The notes under the pieces: generated by a model
Seen by the model: only the letters and a program-made list of their open reading frames with translations
Databases searched by the model: none
What the model was told of the DNA's origin: nothing
Source of the DNA: Mastigias papua
Taxonomy: Eukaryota > Cnidaria > Scyphozoa > Rhizostomeae > Mastigiidae
Reading direction: 5' to 3'
Assembly (NCBI GenBank): GCA_964019165.1
Contig: OZ025283.1
Coordinates: 10,710,481 to 10,774,480 of the forward strand
Length of the DNA: 64,000 nucleotides
Program-made: the position numbers and the translations under genes
In this document: positions 31,001 to 42,664 of the stretch, piece by piece
Layout of the letters: each line of letters begins with the position of its first letter
Position numbering within the stretch: the first letter of the stretch is position 1

Positions 31001-34000
31001 TACAGATGTAAACCGAACATACTACAGTTCCTATAGGACAGTATATGATATAATTTTCTAAACGTTTCGTCTTTTTGTCAATAACCTAGAGTGATCACAA
31101 TCCCAAGCATAATGTTCCTAGGCTCTAATAATCTGAAGAGAACAGATTTTGACGATAAGTACAGGAAGAAAAGTACTTTCAAGCGCAAATCAAGTCAGTT
31201 GGCCTTCGTTTTCAGTTCGATTCAAAACAGGCAAGGCAATTTCTGTCCGAATTCAATCATTCAAAGTGCATCTTCTTTTATTTACTTTTCACATGGTTCT
31301 TAAGCTTCCGTCTGGCAGTTCCCTATTTTGAACTCGAATCCAAAATGGAGAGAGTTAATCACAGTATATTTAACTCAGTTCCAATATTGTTTGTTTTGTT
31401 TAAATGCTTTTACTCATTACGGGAAATATCTGGAATATATCATATCTGATATTTGGCATACAAATATCGCATTTAGTGAACAAATAGCAATCTTTTTGGT
31501 TAAAAGAGACCACCAGTAGATGCTGTTTGTGTTATTCTCATGTTACTTTCTTCTCTGCAAATAGAGCGGTAATTGACTTAAGTATGATGAATTTGTTTCT
31601 TCGCGTTATCTTCACTCTTTGCTAGACAAGGCTTGTGCTATTGTAGTAAAAGCTACTTTGCTAGAATGGTGGCCCGGAACCTCAAGGAGTTTGGATTGCT
31701 GGAATTCAGTGAAGTCACCCAAAAGGCTTTGGGAGCAGAACGTGCTGCACATAGATATATGTTGGTTTACAAAGAAACAAGAAAACGCTCAGGATGAGCA
31801 TGTTTTGTCCTTACTTCAGCAACACTCTTGGTGGCAAGACACCCTTTTGTCATCCGCTAATATGACTTCGAATTCCCGCTGCGACATTTACAGAAATTCC
31901 CCTCACAAGAATTATATACCCGAGGGAAAATCTTCCATGCTTGAAACAGCCTCTTTGAAATTATGCTTTGTTAAACTCATGTTCTTGTTGTACGCCATTA
32001 GAATGCGGAGATAATTGAATATATCTGCTTCTTTGTTAGTGCGTTACGCTTGAGATGAAGATTTCGATTAAAAGCCAGGGGGTGGAGATCTGCCGTGAGT
32101 TATTGTCAGTTTTGTTGTTCAATTGGACTTTGACAGAGATAATGTTTGTAATTGCAATGATGAATTTACCGTGTCCACTTATTCACTGCAAGATTTTTCG
32201 CTTCATTTAGAACAGACTTGCAATGTGGGGATACCGTAGGTGCTATCTTCGTCTTCCAACTTTGCAGCCTAACTCGCTCTTTTAAGTGAATGTTCAAATT
32301 CACCTGTGAATACGAGATGTTAGCGGGCATCTCTCTTTGGCCGTAGCTGTTGTAAATTCAAGGTTTCAACAATCGTTGAGACCGAAATGATACGAAACTC
32401 ATCTCCGTGTACCTGTTGTTTAGACTGTTGTCTATCAACTTGTATCATGTTATATTATAAGCGCAAACTCTAGACTTTCAATATGCACATCTTTGTAGAA
32501 TATGAAAGGAGAATGTATACCTTGATTCCGAGTCTCATTTTGGCAGGATCTTTCGCTGTGTTGTTCCCTTTTGACACCTTTTGCGAGAGCACAGAGAGAG
32601 CGACATTTTCATGCTCGTAGCGAATGTTCTTGCACGCTTATTCACCTTATTCGCTCGTTATATTAGTGTTTATTGTAAGGTGTATTAACAATCTTGTATG
32701 GGAAACAATGTTTCCAAAGAAATTGTCTTAAAGTATTAGGCAATATTCAATTGACCACCATTTCAATGCCCCATAATGCTATCATTGCTATCCATTCACT
32801 GAGTTTTAAATCAGAAATAATGGATATTTACAAATGTCCTATTACAAATCGAATAGTAGGCGATTACCTCCGAATAGAGAAAGTGTCAGGAGATCATTGA
32901 AAATATAGATTTGGTTACAGTTAATCCAGAACCATAATGGGCTGCCTTTGAATCAATGGTGCAGCTTTTTGACGTTTGTGATGATTTGGAAAAGATAGTG
33001 TATCTGTATGTACTTCATAGGATCTTCCTGATTTTATTCCTGTGGCACTAAGAATTGTCTTACTTGTAAGTATAGAAGATCAAAGAATAGATCGTCTTGA
33101 GCTTTCACGAACTGGTCGCACATTTAGCGAAAACTTGCGCTTTTAGGTTTCGGCACCTTTTTAAATGCTAATGTCACTTTCTGTTTCCTTCTCCATAAAT
33201 TGTGGAGTTCGAAACTTCTTCTCATGTTTTCCTTTCGTAAAAGAAACAGCGAATTAATGAGACAACAGCTGTACAATTTTGAAGTACCACTTTCAAGGTC
33301 TTCAAATGTTCTAATTTACTTTGGATTCTGAAGGGCCCGAGAGAGTAGCCTTGTGCCATTGTCCATTTTAGAACAGAGTGCCAGCCTTGAAGCTAGCACA
33401 TTACAGTTGTACTATGTATTTTTAGCAGTTATGCATATCATAGCTCTGATGGAGTTAAATTCTTATTGTAAAAGTCTTATTATATGCTCCTCTTGGTGAA
33501 AGGCCTGTTTTCTATATTCATTGCATACTCTTCGATCATAGTAGCATCTACTGGGTGCTTTTCATTGAATTATGACCGCTGAGCTGAGTTTAAGCGTTAT
33601 AAATATGCACCACTAGAGATTCATGCTTGTTCTTTTCACTAAGCAGGCTTTTCCCTTTGATGTTCATCTCATTAACGCCTGACTTCTCTCTCCTCCACAA
33701 CACTGTCTCTTACATGAAAACGGGAAGTAATCTACAATTATTATGCAACTCTGCTTAGCTGGAATTTAGCGCCTACAGATTGGGAATCATGGACACTGCC
33801 CAACGGCTCCTTTTTATTATCATGTGCCACACAGCTACTCATGAGAAAGAGAGCTTATCGATTTATTGTTTCCCTGTGATTCTTTTATTGACATAGGTTG
33901 CTGTTTTTCTCGCTCTGTACTGCGATAGGTTCTCTTGCTATATTGATAAGTTCTAATCATTAATTCCCTATGAAATTCAATTATTATAAGAAAGACGAAT

Positions 34001-36967
34001 GTTCCAATTTACTTATGTATTTTCAAAGCATAAATTATTTCATAATTTATTCGGTCTATCAGTGGACGAGTAGACTCAAGCTAAGTATCCGGTAGAAATT
34101 TCTTCTTGAAATGCTTCCTTTCAATCTTTGGCTTTGAAGTACTGTTATTGTTGATAAAAATTCTGTTAAGACCAACCTGTTTATGAGCCTAGTCTCTTTC
34201 GCCGCCAGATTGTATTTTGCAATCGAGTGGCCCCCGTCAGCATGTTTGCTTTGAATCCCCCGGAGACAATGTCTCAAGGATGGTTGATCCCATTGGTTAG
34301 AATTGAATGTAAGAGTCAGTGCGCGCGCTTTCTGCTGTTGTTCATCCAGTGAGTTCGATGTGAATAGTCGTGTTATACTTGAATAGAAGAGCGGCCTACA
34401 AGTTTTCAATAACTCGCCCTCCTACTATTCAAAGTATTTCTGAAGAAATTTGAAGAAAAGGTGACCTTTTGGTATCGCATACAAACGAAGAAAAAGCAAG
34501 GTCAAATAGAAATTCAACTACACAGATTTGACTTAAAGAGGTGAGACCATTCAATGTTTTGTTTATAGCTCTCTTGTTTAGTTTTTCCAGTTAAGAATCT
34601 GTATAATCGCAAGGGCATACGCGATCATTTGATGCACTTCTGCGTAGCCCGTTATACCATAGTTTAAGAGATGTACTACCATTGTCAAGTACAATAGCTC
34701 TAATGCAATTCTGGTGGCTCTGTAGCAAATTATAAATCGCTAGCTTCTCCGTAAGTAGATTGAAAGTTATCACGGTTACCGCACATTGATTAGTTTAACT
34801 GTTGTTTGAACAACGTTTAATTCTTTGTGAGAAAAGAAACTTATCCATTTGGATACAGTCCATTGCTTCAAAATGTGGTAGTCTAAAGATGTGAGAGACT
34901 TCATTTGAATCACTCTCTTCAATTACATTGACATATTTGTTGCATACGCTGCTTCGGTAGTTGAAAGTAAGCCGTGATGGTCTCACTATGCAACTAGCTT
35001 TATACAGGATCTTATATCCCTGTTTGGCAGTTGAACGTTCAGTTTCATCGGTGGAACAGTTCTTTATATCTTCAACCTTTTACTCAGTGGATTTTCCCTT
35101 TACCAGATTGTTTTGCCGTATTGCTTTATCTTGTTGCGGTAAAAATCAGTTTCATGCATAGCGTAAGCGCACTTATCTGTAATCATATTTATGGAATCTC
35201 CTTTTGGGTTACATTTGAATAAAAGTGAAGTGAAATGTTGCTACAGATGAGATGGACTTCTCTAAAAGCTGCCACTTGGGTGTCTCCTTTCGTATAAAAT
35301 TTGAAAGACAACAAGCATTGTTGTACATAATGCAGTACTGTAGGTTGAACGGAAAAAATTGGGACTCAAGATTCAGGTTAATTAAGACGGGGATGTATCA
35401 TTCTATTGAAGCTTAAATGAATGCAAAGTGTTAACACTGGCTTTAGGTGGTTGGACCAGTTTCTCCAATGATGTTTGTTTAGTAGCAAATGTACATTTTC
35501 AGGGATGAAAACCGTCCTTTAAGTCAGCTCAGTGTCACAAATTCCGCCTTTTTGAACTAGAGTAAAAATGTCATCTCTCTAGACCTCTTTCATATGTTAG
35601 TTAATCAAGCTCCGAGAGACTGGTATATGTTCATATATATATTCAGCAATTTAACATCTCATGTGGATAGCTGATGACTTTTATGAATTAGTTGTTTTGA
35701 CTTTATTCTTCTCGAATGGTTTATCTTCTCTTGAAGTCGATGCGGGAAATTCTTTTGTTGTTTGCTCACAAAGAGATATGCGTCATGTGTAGCGAAGGAC
35801 ATGAACATATTTAGCATCCCGCGTGACTCAGTCTAAATTTTGGGAATAACAACTAGGATCTTTCGCTTTCTTGAAGGCCGTACTTGTAAGAGCAAAGTAG
35901 ATGTTTCTGTTGTGACTGTAGGATTATTATTAGAGCCAGCAAACGAAATCACCCTATCATAGCTAGTCACCATGTTACAGTTGATTCGATTACCCTGTTT
36001 AGTGTACGTGGTTTTACAGGATACCAAGTCTAACTATTGTCTAGGAGGTGAATAGGTTTTGTAGTAGAAATCAATATAAATTGACGTAGAACGAGAAGCA
36101 GTATTATTATGTTTATTATCATTATTATTGCGTTTTTGTTCAAAGAGTTCAATAGTGTCCTCTGTAAATTCAATATGTAGATATCTTTCAGACATTCATG
36201 TCGAGGTAACGTTCAGTTGGAGAATGTATTCACCGTGTTTCACGGTCATTTCTTTAGGGTTCTGGTAGTTTGATCAGCTGAATATGCATTAAGAGTTTGG
36301 CGCACTATCTCACCTTCTATGTTGCCAGTTATTCTTTTCTCAAATTTGTTTTATTAACTTTTATGATTTTAAGGACCTATTTTCTGATGGAGCTGGACAG
36401 CTAGATTAAGAATGCGATAACAAGTAACCTGTACAGCAATAGCATTTACATTATCTATAATTAAAGGATCGTTGGATTATTGAGTAGCCAGTTATATGTT
36501 TTTGGTATGCGATTGCATAGTAAAGCTTGAATATAGGAAATGTTTCATAGAATCGGAATATTAGTTCCCTCTTCAAGTGGCGCTTATTTCATTTAGCGGC
36601 AATTTTATCTAAGTGTACACCTTTCAGCGAGAAAGTAACATGCAATAACCACAGACCTTGGTAGACAAAGCAAATATGAATTGTATATGCTGAATACATT
36701 TACATTCATCTGATATGGTACTGTGGTATACAATTTTGGCTCTGCTTATTGATCTGTAGAAAGCTCTGCTTGTTGTTGTTATAGTTTATTCAAAAGGTGT
36801 CCCTTTAGTTTGAATATGTAATGCCACTTTTTCTGGATTTGTTGCATGCATACTACAGATGAAACTAACACTCCTTCCATTCTTCATCTTGTTTCAATAT
36901 TCATATGCTCGTATTTTTTAATACTTTATTATGTACCAATAAATAGCAATATTACCCTTAGATAAAG
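28011..36967. other. Long intergenic stretch upstream of the SOX gene
   Basis: About 9 kb without a supportable gene. The longest open frames are 112 codons at 28003 (+), 131 codons at 31619 (+) and 116 codons at 34059 (-). None shows a domain, signal peptide, membrane span or cysteine pattern that I recognise, and none has visible exon partners. No tandem arrays or clear terminal inverted repeats were seen. The stretch could hold distal regulatory DNA or 5' untranslated exons of the SOX gene, but nothing in the sequence demonstrates it. Confidence 0.4.
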
Positions 36968-37780
36968 ATGAGTCAGATAACCCAAGTCAAGTTGGAGAAT
37001 CAAACATCGCCCCAGAATTCGGTAAATAACAATCAGCCTACTGCCAATTCTAATCAACCGGCAGAAGTCGGTAAAAGTAAACAGGAACATGTCAAGCGTC
37101 CTATGAATGCTTTCATGGTGTGGTCAAGGGAAAGAAGAAGAAAGATGGCACAACATAATCCAAGAATGCACAACTCGGAAATTTCCAAGATCCTCGGTGC
37201 TGAATGGAAACGACTTCCTGACTCAGAGAAAAGCCCCTATATTGAAGAAGCCAAGAGATTACAAGCGGAGCATAGCGCACAACACCCGAATTATAAGTAC
37301 AAGCCAAGACGCAGGAAAGCGAAGCAAATGATGAAGAAGGATAAGATGGGCTTTCCTTACCCAGGAGCGGACCCAAACGCAATGACAACAGCGATAAAAT
37401 TCCCATATCCTTCCCCCTTTGCGCAAGACCCAATGTACCCATTGTACAACATGAATCCCAATGCGGCCTACCCCTTATATGACACCTGTGGAACTCTTAC
37501 CGGTTTGCCAAGACAGACAATGATAACTCCACCGCAAGGGAGACATTCCAGCTCTTCGAACACCCATGATTTCTACTCGTCAATGGCCATGCAATCTAGG
37601 GGGGTGGCATCAAGTGCATCGGAAATGATGTCATTGCAAACGCGTTATGCTAATCCAATGGACGTTGCCGTTACGCAAGCCTTCACCACAACCCAAAGCA
37701 TGCATGTTCAGGCACAACAAGATTCGCCAACCGTGAGCAGTTATTCGCAGCTCTATGCACACGCGCAAAGACACTTGTAG
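36968..37780 (+). CDS. SOX-family HMG-box transcription factor, SoxB-like
   Basis: A 270-residue protein in a single uninterrupted frame. The HMG box spans residues 41-119 (37,088-37,324). It contains the SOX signature RPMNAFMVW (44-52), the minor-groove wedge residues F49 and M50, the SoxB-typical MHNSEISK (67-74) and basic nuclear-localisation clusters at both ends ([15 protein letters not shown]). SOX proteins bind and bend DNA at AACAAT-like sites in the nucleus to set developmental cell fate. [10 protein letters not shown] just after the box recalls the conserved post-box segment of SoxB genes, especially B2. Unusual residues are I75 where most SoxB have Arg, and the end [12 protein letters not shown], closer to SoxF than to the SoxB HPDYKYRPRRK. 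The tail has two FPYP (129, 145) and two YPLY (157, 168) motifs and is rich in Ser, Met and Gln. VKLE (7-10) fits a SUMO site. The start is set by an in-frame TAG 9 bp upstream and A at -3. Single-exon structure suits SoxB; orthology is unresolved. Confidence 0.93.
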   Translation: MSQITQVKLENQTSPQNSVNNNQPTANSNQPAEVGKSKQEHVKRPMNAFMVWSRERRRKMAQHNPRMHNSEISKILGAEWKRLPDSEKSPYIEEAKRLQAEHSAQHPNYKYKPRRRKAKQMMKKDKMGFPYPGADPNAMTTAIKFPYPSPFAQDPMYPLYNMNPNAAYPLYDTCGTLTGLPRQTMITPPQGRHSSSSNTHDFYSSMAMQSRGVASSASEMMSLQTRYANPMDVAVTQAFTTTQSMHVQAQQDSPTVSSYSQLYAHAQRHL

Positions 37781-37842
37781 TAAATGATTATGCTAGACAT
37801 TGCATTGCGTTGGAGATATTTTTGGAAGCAGTGAAAACACAG

Positions 37843-37848
37843 AATAAA
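37843..37848 (+). promoter_or_regulatory. Candidate poly(A) signal AATAAA, proximal
   Basis: First AATAAA downstream of the SOX stop codon (63 bp after it). Use of this site would give a very short 3' UTR. Further signals lie at 38,473-38,478, 38,876-38,881 and 38,897-38,902; which is used cannot be told from sequence. Confidence 0.35.
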
Positions 37849-38472
37849 TTTTACACAAAGTCTAAGCAGCAGTTTTTTATCAACTGTCCTAAGTGACGCT
37901 GAAAGAGAATTGAGTTTCTCACCAGAAAAGCGAGATTCATTAAGTGGATGTATATGTTTTTACAATAAGGGAAAGCTGTTGAAATTTTAGCTCGTTAACA
38001 TTTAGCATGATAAAAAGTAAACTGGTAGGCACCTTTTTAGCAATTTAGTGCAGGGTCAAAACTTCGGACAAGAATTGATGGTCTGCACCAGTCATTTGTG
38101 GTTATCTTGATAGGCTGGTAAATTAAACGTGAGCTAGCTGGTGAAAGCGTTTGCATATTAACATTACTTATTTAAAAATTAAGATTTCAGAGCATTATGC
38201 CGTTTGCTCCGTCGTCTATTGAACATAAATCCTCTATGAAAGCATTAGTCAGACGGCTTGTTTCCCGGAGTGAGGATTTTTAATTGTTGAGAGATAATAC
38301 TCACTCATTCTCACCCTTACCAAGGAGCCTTGGCAGGATTCAACTAGTCGGAATCTTGTGAGAACTAGCTCTTGACTACAGCCTTCAATTTCGCAATTTT
38401 ATTGTATATTGTCACTTGAAACTTAATGCTTTACTCATTCAACATCTATTTAACATCTTCGTTATTATTTAA

Positions 38473-38478
38473 AATAAA
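38473..38478 (+). promoter_or_regulatory. Candidate poly(A) signal AATAAA, middle
   Basis: AATAAA about 0.7 kb after the SOX stop, followed by a T- and GT-containing stretch (catgtatgtataattata) that could act as a downstream element. Confidence 0.3.
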
Positions 38479-38569
38479 CGCACATGTATGTATAATTATA
38501 TTTATATATGTATATCGTTAATGTCTCTATATATAAATATTAATTATACGTACAATATAGACCATGTTG

Positions 38570-38844
38570 AGTGGCCCTGCTATTTAATGCTATCACTGTT
38601 GTCAGACTGAAAATGCAAGGTCTTTCATGTTCATTCAACGGTGAAATTATCCACTATGACATATGCAGTCTAGAATTTACATAGCTTAGAACCGTTGATA
38701 TCATGATCCGTCAGCCCGTCGGAAGATTCTAACGTGAAGCTGTTTTCTTCAGAGCGCATGTAGTTGATCATTTCAGCACTTGTCAGAGAATACTTAGCAA
38801 AGGTGCAATGTAGGCCAACAATTCTCGAATATAGCAGGGCCACT
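38570..38844. repeat. 14-bp inverted repeat bracketing 275 bp in SOX 3' flank
   Basis: agtggccctgctat (38570-38583) and its exact complement atagcagggccact (38831-38844) enclose about 250 bp. No flanking target duplication was found, so a transposon is possible but not shown. If transcribed in the 3' UTR the arms could pair into a long-loop hairpin. Confidence 0.5.
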
Positions 38845-38875
38845 TTCCAAGAGATTCGTATCCATGCCCGTACCT

Positions 38876-38902
38876 AATAAATAGTGTTCCACATCAAATA
38901 AA
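38876..38902 (+). promoter_or_regulatory. Two distal poly(A) signals
   Basis: AATAAA occurs at 38,876-38,881 and again at 38,897-38,902, about 1.1 kb after the SOX stop codon. The close pair is consistent with a distal 3' end, which would place the inverted repeat at 38,570-38,844 inside the 3' UTR. Confidence 0.35.
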
Positions 38903-40206
38903 TTTAAAGCAAAACGCACGTTTAGTTTTGTGTTTATAATTAATAGGAAAGCGTTCATACATCATGCAAAATAAACACTGTCGTTTTTTCTCTGCATTTA
39001 TTTCTACGATGTCTTTGTGCCTACCATCATCTCTTAGAAATTGGGTTAGATGGAAACCCTTTTTATGAATCAATTTGTAATGACTAATTCCCAGCAGAAG
39101 TGATACAGAGGAAGGTAATTCGTAATCAAAAGAGATTGATTATCTATCACCAGTCTAGTAAAGACTGTCTTTATTGGTTTTGGGAATTGTTTCGAAATAT
39201 GATTTAGCTATGAAATAACAGCAGTATTCCATATTTCCACTGGTGACCACGGTTGTAAGTCCCTTTTTCGTTTCATTTTTGCTTTGAGGATAGCTAGAAG
39301 AAGGTGCAAACTTTCTACTTTTAGTAAAAGAAGAAATGAACTTATTATTGAAAGAGAAATTAGACTTGCAGCTACAATTGTGGCTTTGAATTCCCGACGA
39401 ATGAGCTCGCTCAGCTTAAGCAGTAAATAAAAGCTCTTAGTGCGTATATTCTGTTGTTCCAAGGCAGTCCACTTGTCTTTCATTAGCATTCATATCTGTA
39501 TTCGGTGGCAGAAGATTTTTCACCGAGCAGAGTTGTCAGATTCGCCTTTTTCAAACCTAACTTCCCAGTATTGGTCTATTTTAGAGTTAAATTGTTTGGA
39601 AAAATCTAGTTTGGTCTGGTACTTAAATTTGGCCTTTTTTGGCCTGCTTTGTAAACTCACCTCTCCTAGCCCTAAGCTAGGAACCGAAGAGATACGAAGG
39701 TTATTTAGACAGGCCTAACTTTCAATCATCTTTTGCGCATGAAGAAAGATATTCTTGTCGTCTGACAAGTAAAGGGTGGTTCAAGAACAACCAATTACAT
39801 TAGAGGTAAACAATAGGCGGTGCTCCATAATGTTTATGATTTTCCAAACCATTCGTTTCTCAGCGTAGAGCTCGAAGACATCCTTGGAACATGTGTTCAT
39901 GAGGCTGCATGTAAAGGTTGGCTTACATATAGTTGTTCGGATCGACCCAGATTGCACGGACGAAACAATGTCCATAGGGCCTGAAACGATCCACACAAAT
40001 GGGACGATTGTGATATGCCCGCTAGAACCGTGTTCTACCCTGACGATTGGGACAATCCAAACGATTGTATGGAAGCCGCTTTCAGACGAGTGAGGCGACT
40101 GAGATGATCGAAGCTATCCCAGAACACCATGTAGGAGCACATGGACCTGTGGGTTTTACGTCAACTGTAGAAGTTTCAAATGGGGTCTTCTGCTTCCAAA
40201 GCAGCC
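38903..40206. other. Intergenic, no gene seen
   Basis: Open frames up to 93 codons (39208 minus, 39440 plus) are unrecognised. Between 39,880 and 40,200 a more GC-rich segment is open in stretches on both strands, but stops and lack of any motif argue against a live exon; it could be an old gene or transposon remnant. Confidence 0.4.
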
Positions 40207-40209
40207 TTA

Positions 40210-40716
40210 GGGCCTGTTTACATGGAGGCGAGCCAGTTCGGTTACGCGTGCTGGCTCGCCTAGCCGAGATGAATCTTTCACGAGTTTACTTGGACAAAAA
40301 CTCCATCCTGGGTATCTGAGCCAGCCTCTCTCACTTTTCATATCTAACAGTGTTAGGCCATAGAAGATACTGTAAAATGACAAATTAGCTCTCGTACTTA
40401 TTTATAAAGGGAAGAGAGTCATGAAATTTTCTTAATCTACCACGCTAAAACCATATGCGTAGCATTTTGCGCGTGAGCTTACATCTCTATTCCATCTCGC
40501 CAGATTGGGCTGGCCCGCATCCATGTAAACTAAGCACGATGAAACAACAGATTCTGTTATGCTTCCGGGTCCCGATTCGGTGAGATCAGTCTCTCCATAT
40601 CACGGATCTTGTCTAACCGGACTGGCTTTGAAACCATGCAAACGCAGTTCAGATTGATAATGTAGATGATTGTTAGGCGGTTGACCAGGCTGGCTCACCT
40701 CCATTCAAATAGACCC
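40210..40716. mobile_element. TIR DNA transposon, 507 bp, TTA target duplication
   Basis: The left end GGGCCTGTTTACATGGAGGC and the complement of the right end, GGGTCTATTTGAATGGAGGT, pair at 22 of 27 positions, continuing into gagccag. TTA flanks both ends (40207-40209 and 40717-40719), again a 3-bp duplication of PIF/Harbinger type. Several short inverted copies of ggctcgcc/gccagcc lie inside. There is no transposase ORF. The more diverged ends suggest it is older than the element at 7,992. Confidence 0.75.
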
Positions 40717-40896
40717 TTAAAAGCCCGTTCTTGCAATTGAGCGTAATTAATTTTGTCTGAGGCAAAAGTTTTGAGCAGTTATTTTCTCCACATCAACGTC
40801 GTTTCTAGATTGTGTCGCAATGCAATATGGGTAAACCAGAAGACTCTTGTTGGTTAATGATTCAATGTTTTATCATATCCGCCGATTGGTTTAGAA

Positions 40897-41118
40897 CAGG
40901 GGAGGGCAGCATACAGCCTGCAGGACGCCATCCGGTCGGTGAAGGGAATTTGGTGGCCTCTGAGTAGGTAGCGCCTGTTAACTATCTGTAGTGTAGAATA
41001 GCTTGAATTTACTAGGTTCTGACTGATGCTAATTTTGCGTAGTTTAGTTTAGTTTCGCCACCGTGATGACAAGATTTGATGGCCCCAGGCCACTCTTCTA
41101 AAAGGTTGCCTACTGCTG
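40897..41118. mobile_element. hAT-like non-autonomous element, 222 bp
   Basis: It begins CAGGGGAGGGCA and ends with the complement of CAGCAGTAGGCA, matching the CAGnGG..GGCA start of many hAT elements. The flanks gtttagaa (40889-40896) and gtctagag (41119-41126) agree at 6 of 8 positions, consistent with a decayed 8-bp hAT target duplication. Non-coding and probably old. Confidence 0.5.
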
Positions 41119-41126
41119 GTCTAGAG

Positions 41127-42209
41127 CAAAATGTGCCCCGTTGATGTGTTGGGGGATGCAATTTGGGTGAAATTTTGTTATATGACCTGTTTTTTGTGGA
41201 GTTTAGCTTTAGGTAGTTGCTCGTATTCCCTTCTTTTGTAAATCCAGCCTGGACGTATAGTTTTTCTGCTGAAAATAAACTGTCAGTGTATTCGGTTGCG
41301 CATTTGTATAGTGAAATATTGTGTCTGTAATTCCATCCTGGGCTATCTTGCTCTGTTTTGGCATTTTTTTGGGTGTTTGGCCTATCCTAGATAGTAGCAT
41401 AGTACAGAGGGTTTTGAATATCGAAACTATGATTTTGTGGAAATGTAAGTTAAGTAATAATTGAGAAGCTATATCAATCCGAATTTGCGACTTAGATAGC
41501 AGGAAGCTGCCTTTGTGATTGAGACAACCAAGGTGCCCAAAAGCGTCTCAAGTGATAAATAGTACCATCAAACTGTATTGAAGAGGTTTATCAATCTATA
41601 TCGAAAGTAGCACTGTTTTTCTAAAATTTCACAACATTGGGGAAAATATAATGGGATATATGGATTAAAACCATTGACTTTTTCATATGATTGTTCAACC
41701 TTTTATGTATTTGTGTTACTGACGAAAGCAAAAGTAAAAAACGTGTGCAACATACATGTTATACAGAGTAGCATACATCTATGTACTATTGGTGTTGTGG
41801 CCATATATGGAGCAATGAGCTGATGGGATCTGATTAATGGAATGATTCTCTGTCTGCCTACGGATTTGCAATGCCCAGAAATCAAGACAGCAAGGATGGA
41901 ATTTTCATTTGGCTAAAGGTAGCAATGGATTTTCCTGTTGATGAAGACAAGATACAATTCTAGGATTCATATACGTATCTATCCCACACGATTCGGTCCT
42001 CATACCCGCGAGTGAGTCAGGTCTTCAAACAGCTTGTGAGCTTCTTTTATACCATGATGCGAGCTGCTAGCTGCCCTTGCAGTATACGCACGTCCATAAA
42101 TCTGTCGCATGCATGTGTGCACAAACGTATTGAGAGCTCTAAGATAATTAGCAAATCACCCTTTAAGGAGAGAATCCCCAGTTATTTCATTCCTTACAAT
42201 ATCTTCATA
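41127..42209. other. Intergenic, no gene seen
   Basis: Open frames of about 60 codons only, none recognised. No structured repeats seen. Confidence 0.45.
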
Positions 42210-42217
42210 GCTCACAC

Positions 42218-42511
42218 TAGGGGTGACTTGGAAGGGGACTTGAAAGGCTCAGCCCCCTTGTTAAAATGGTGAGGGTTTGGAGGGTGCGGCCCCTTTTTTA
42301 CAGACCGTATACTATTCTGGTGAGTTCCATAATGTAGTATAAGCAAGTTCTTTACTACGGCTTTACGTAAATTTTGCGCCAGTTGCGTGCAATTTGTGTA
42401 CAACTTTGCATTCGTTCTACCTTAAACAGTTTGAGTGAAATATTTGGTGCGGTCCATAGAAGTACCTTACAGCATAACCTCCCCTTCCCAACTTTTAGGA
42501 CGGCACCCCTG
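42218..42511. mobile_element. hAT-like non-autonomous element, 294 bp
   Basis: The left end TAGGGGTGacttgg and the complement of the right end, CAGGGGTGccg, share GGGGTG-type hAT ends, with ggaagggg/gggaagggg further in. The flanks gctcacac (42210-42217) and gctgacat (42512-42519) agree at 6 of 8 positions. Overlapping open frames on both strands continue past the element and are unlikely to be genes. Confidence 0.4.
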
Positions 42512-42664
42512 GCTGACATCAAGCACGGCATCTCTCGGGGGCTGGGGGCTTCAGCTTCCCTCTCCCCCACTTTACCAGCCAGCATTTTTGCTGGCCTTAT
42601 TAAATTTGTATTCCCTCACTTTTTATTTGGTGGCGAGGCGGTGGTGGACACTAGGAGCTGTAAG

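Noticed and set aside
31619..32014. 131-codon ORF, the longest outside repeats and SOX
   Set aside because: No recognisable domain, no exon context, and the length is within what chance allows in 64 kb on six frames.
34059..34409. 116-codon minus-strand ORF
   Set aside because: Composition looked faintly protein-like but no family motif could be named, so it was not called.
37113..37442. 109-codon antisense ORF and 74-codon +2-frame ORF in the SOX gene
   Set aside because: Shadows of the SOX coding frame.
39884..40200. Possible ancient exon in a GC-richer segment
   Set aside because: Open stretches exist on both strands with stops between them, and no motif or splice pair supports a gene.
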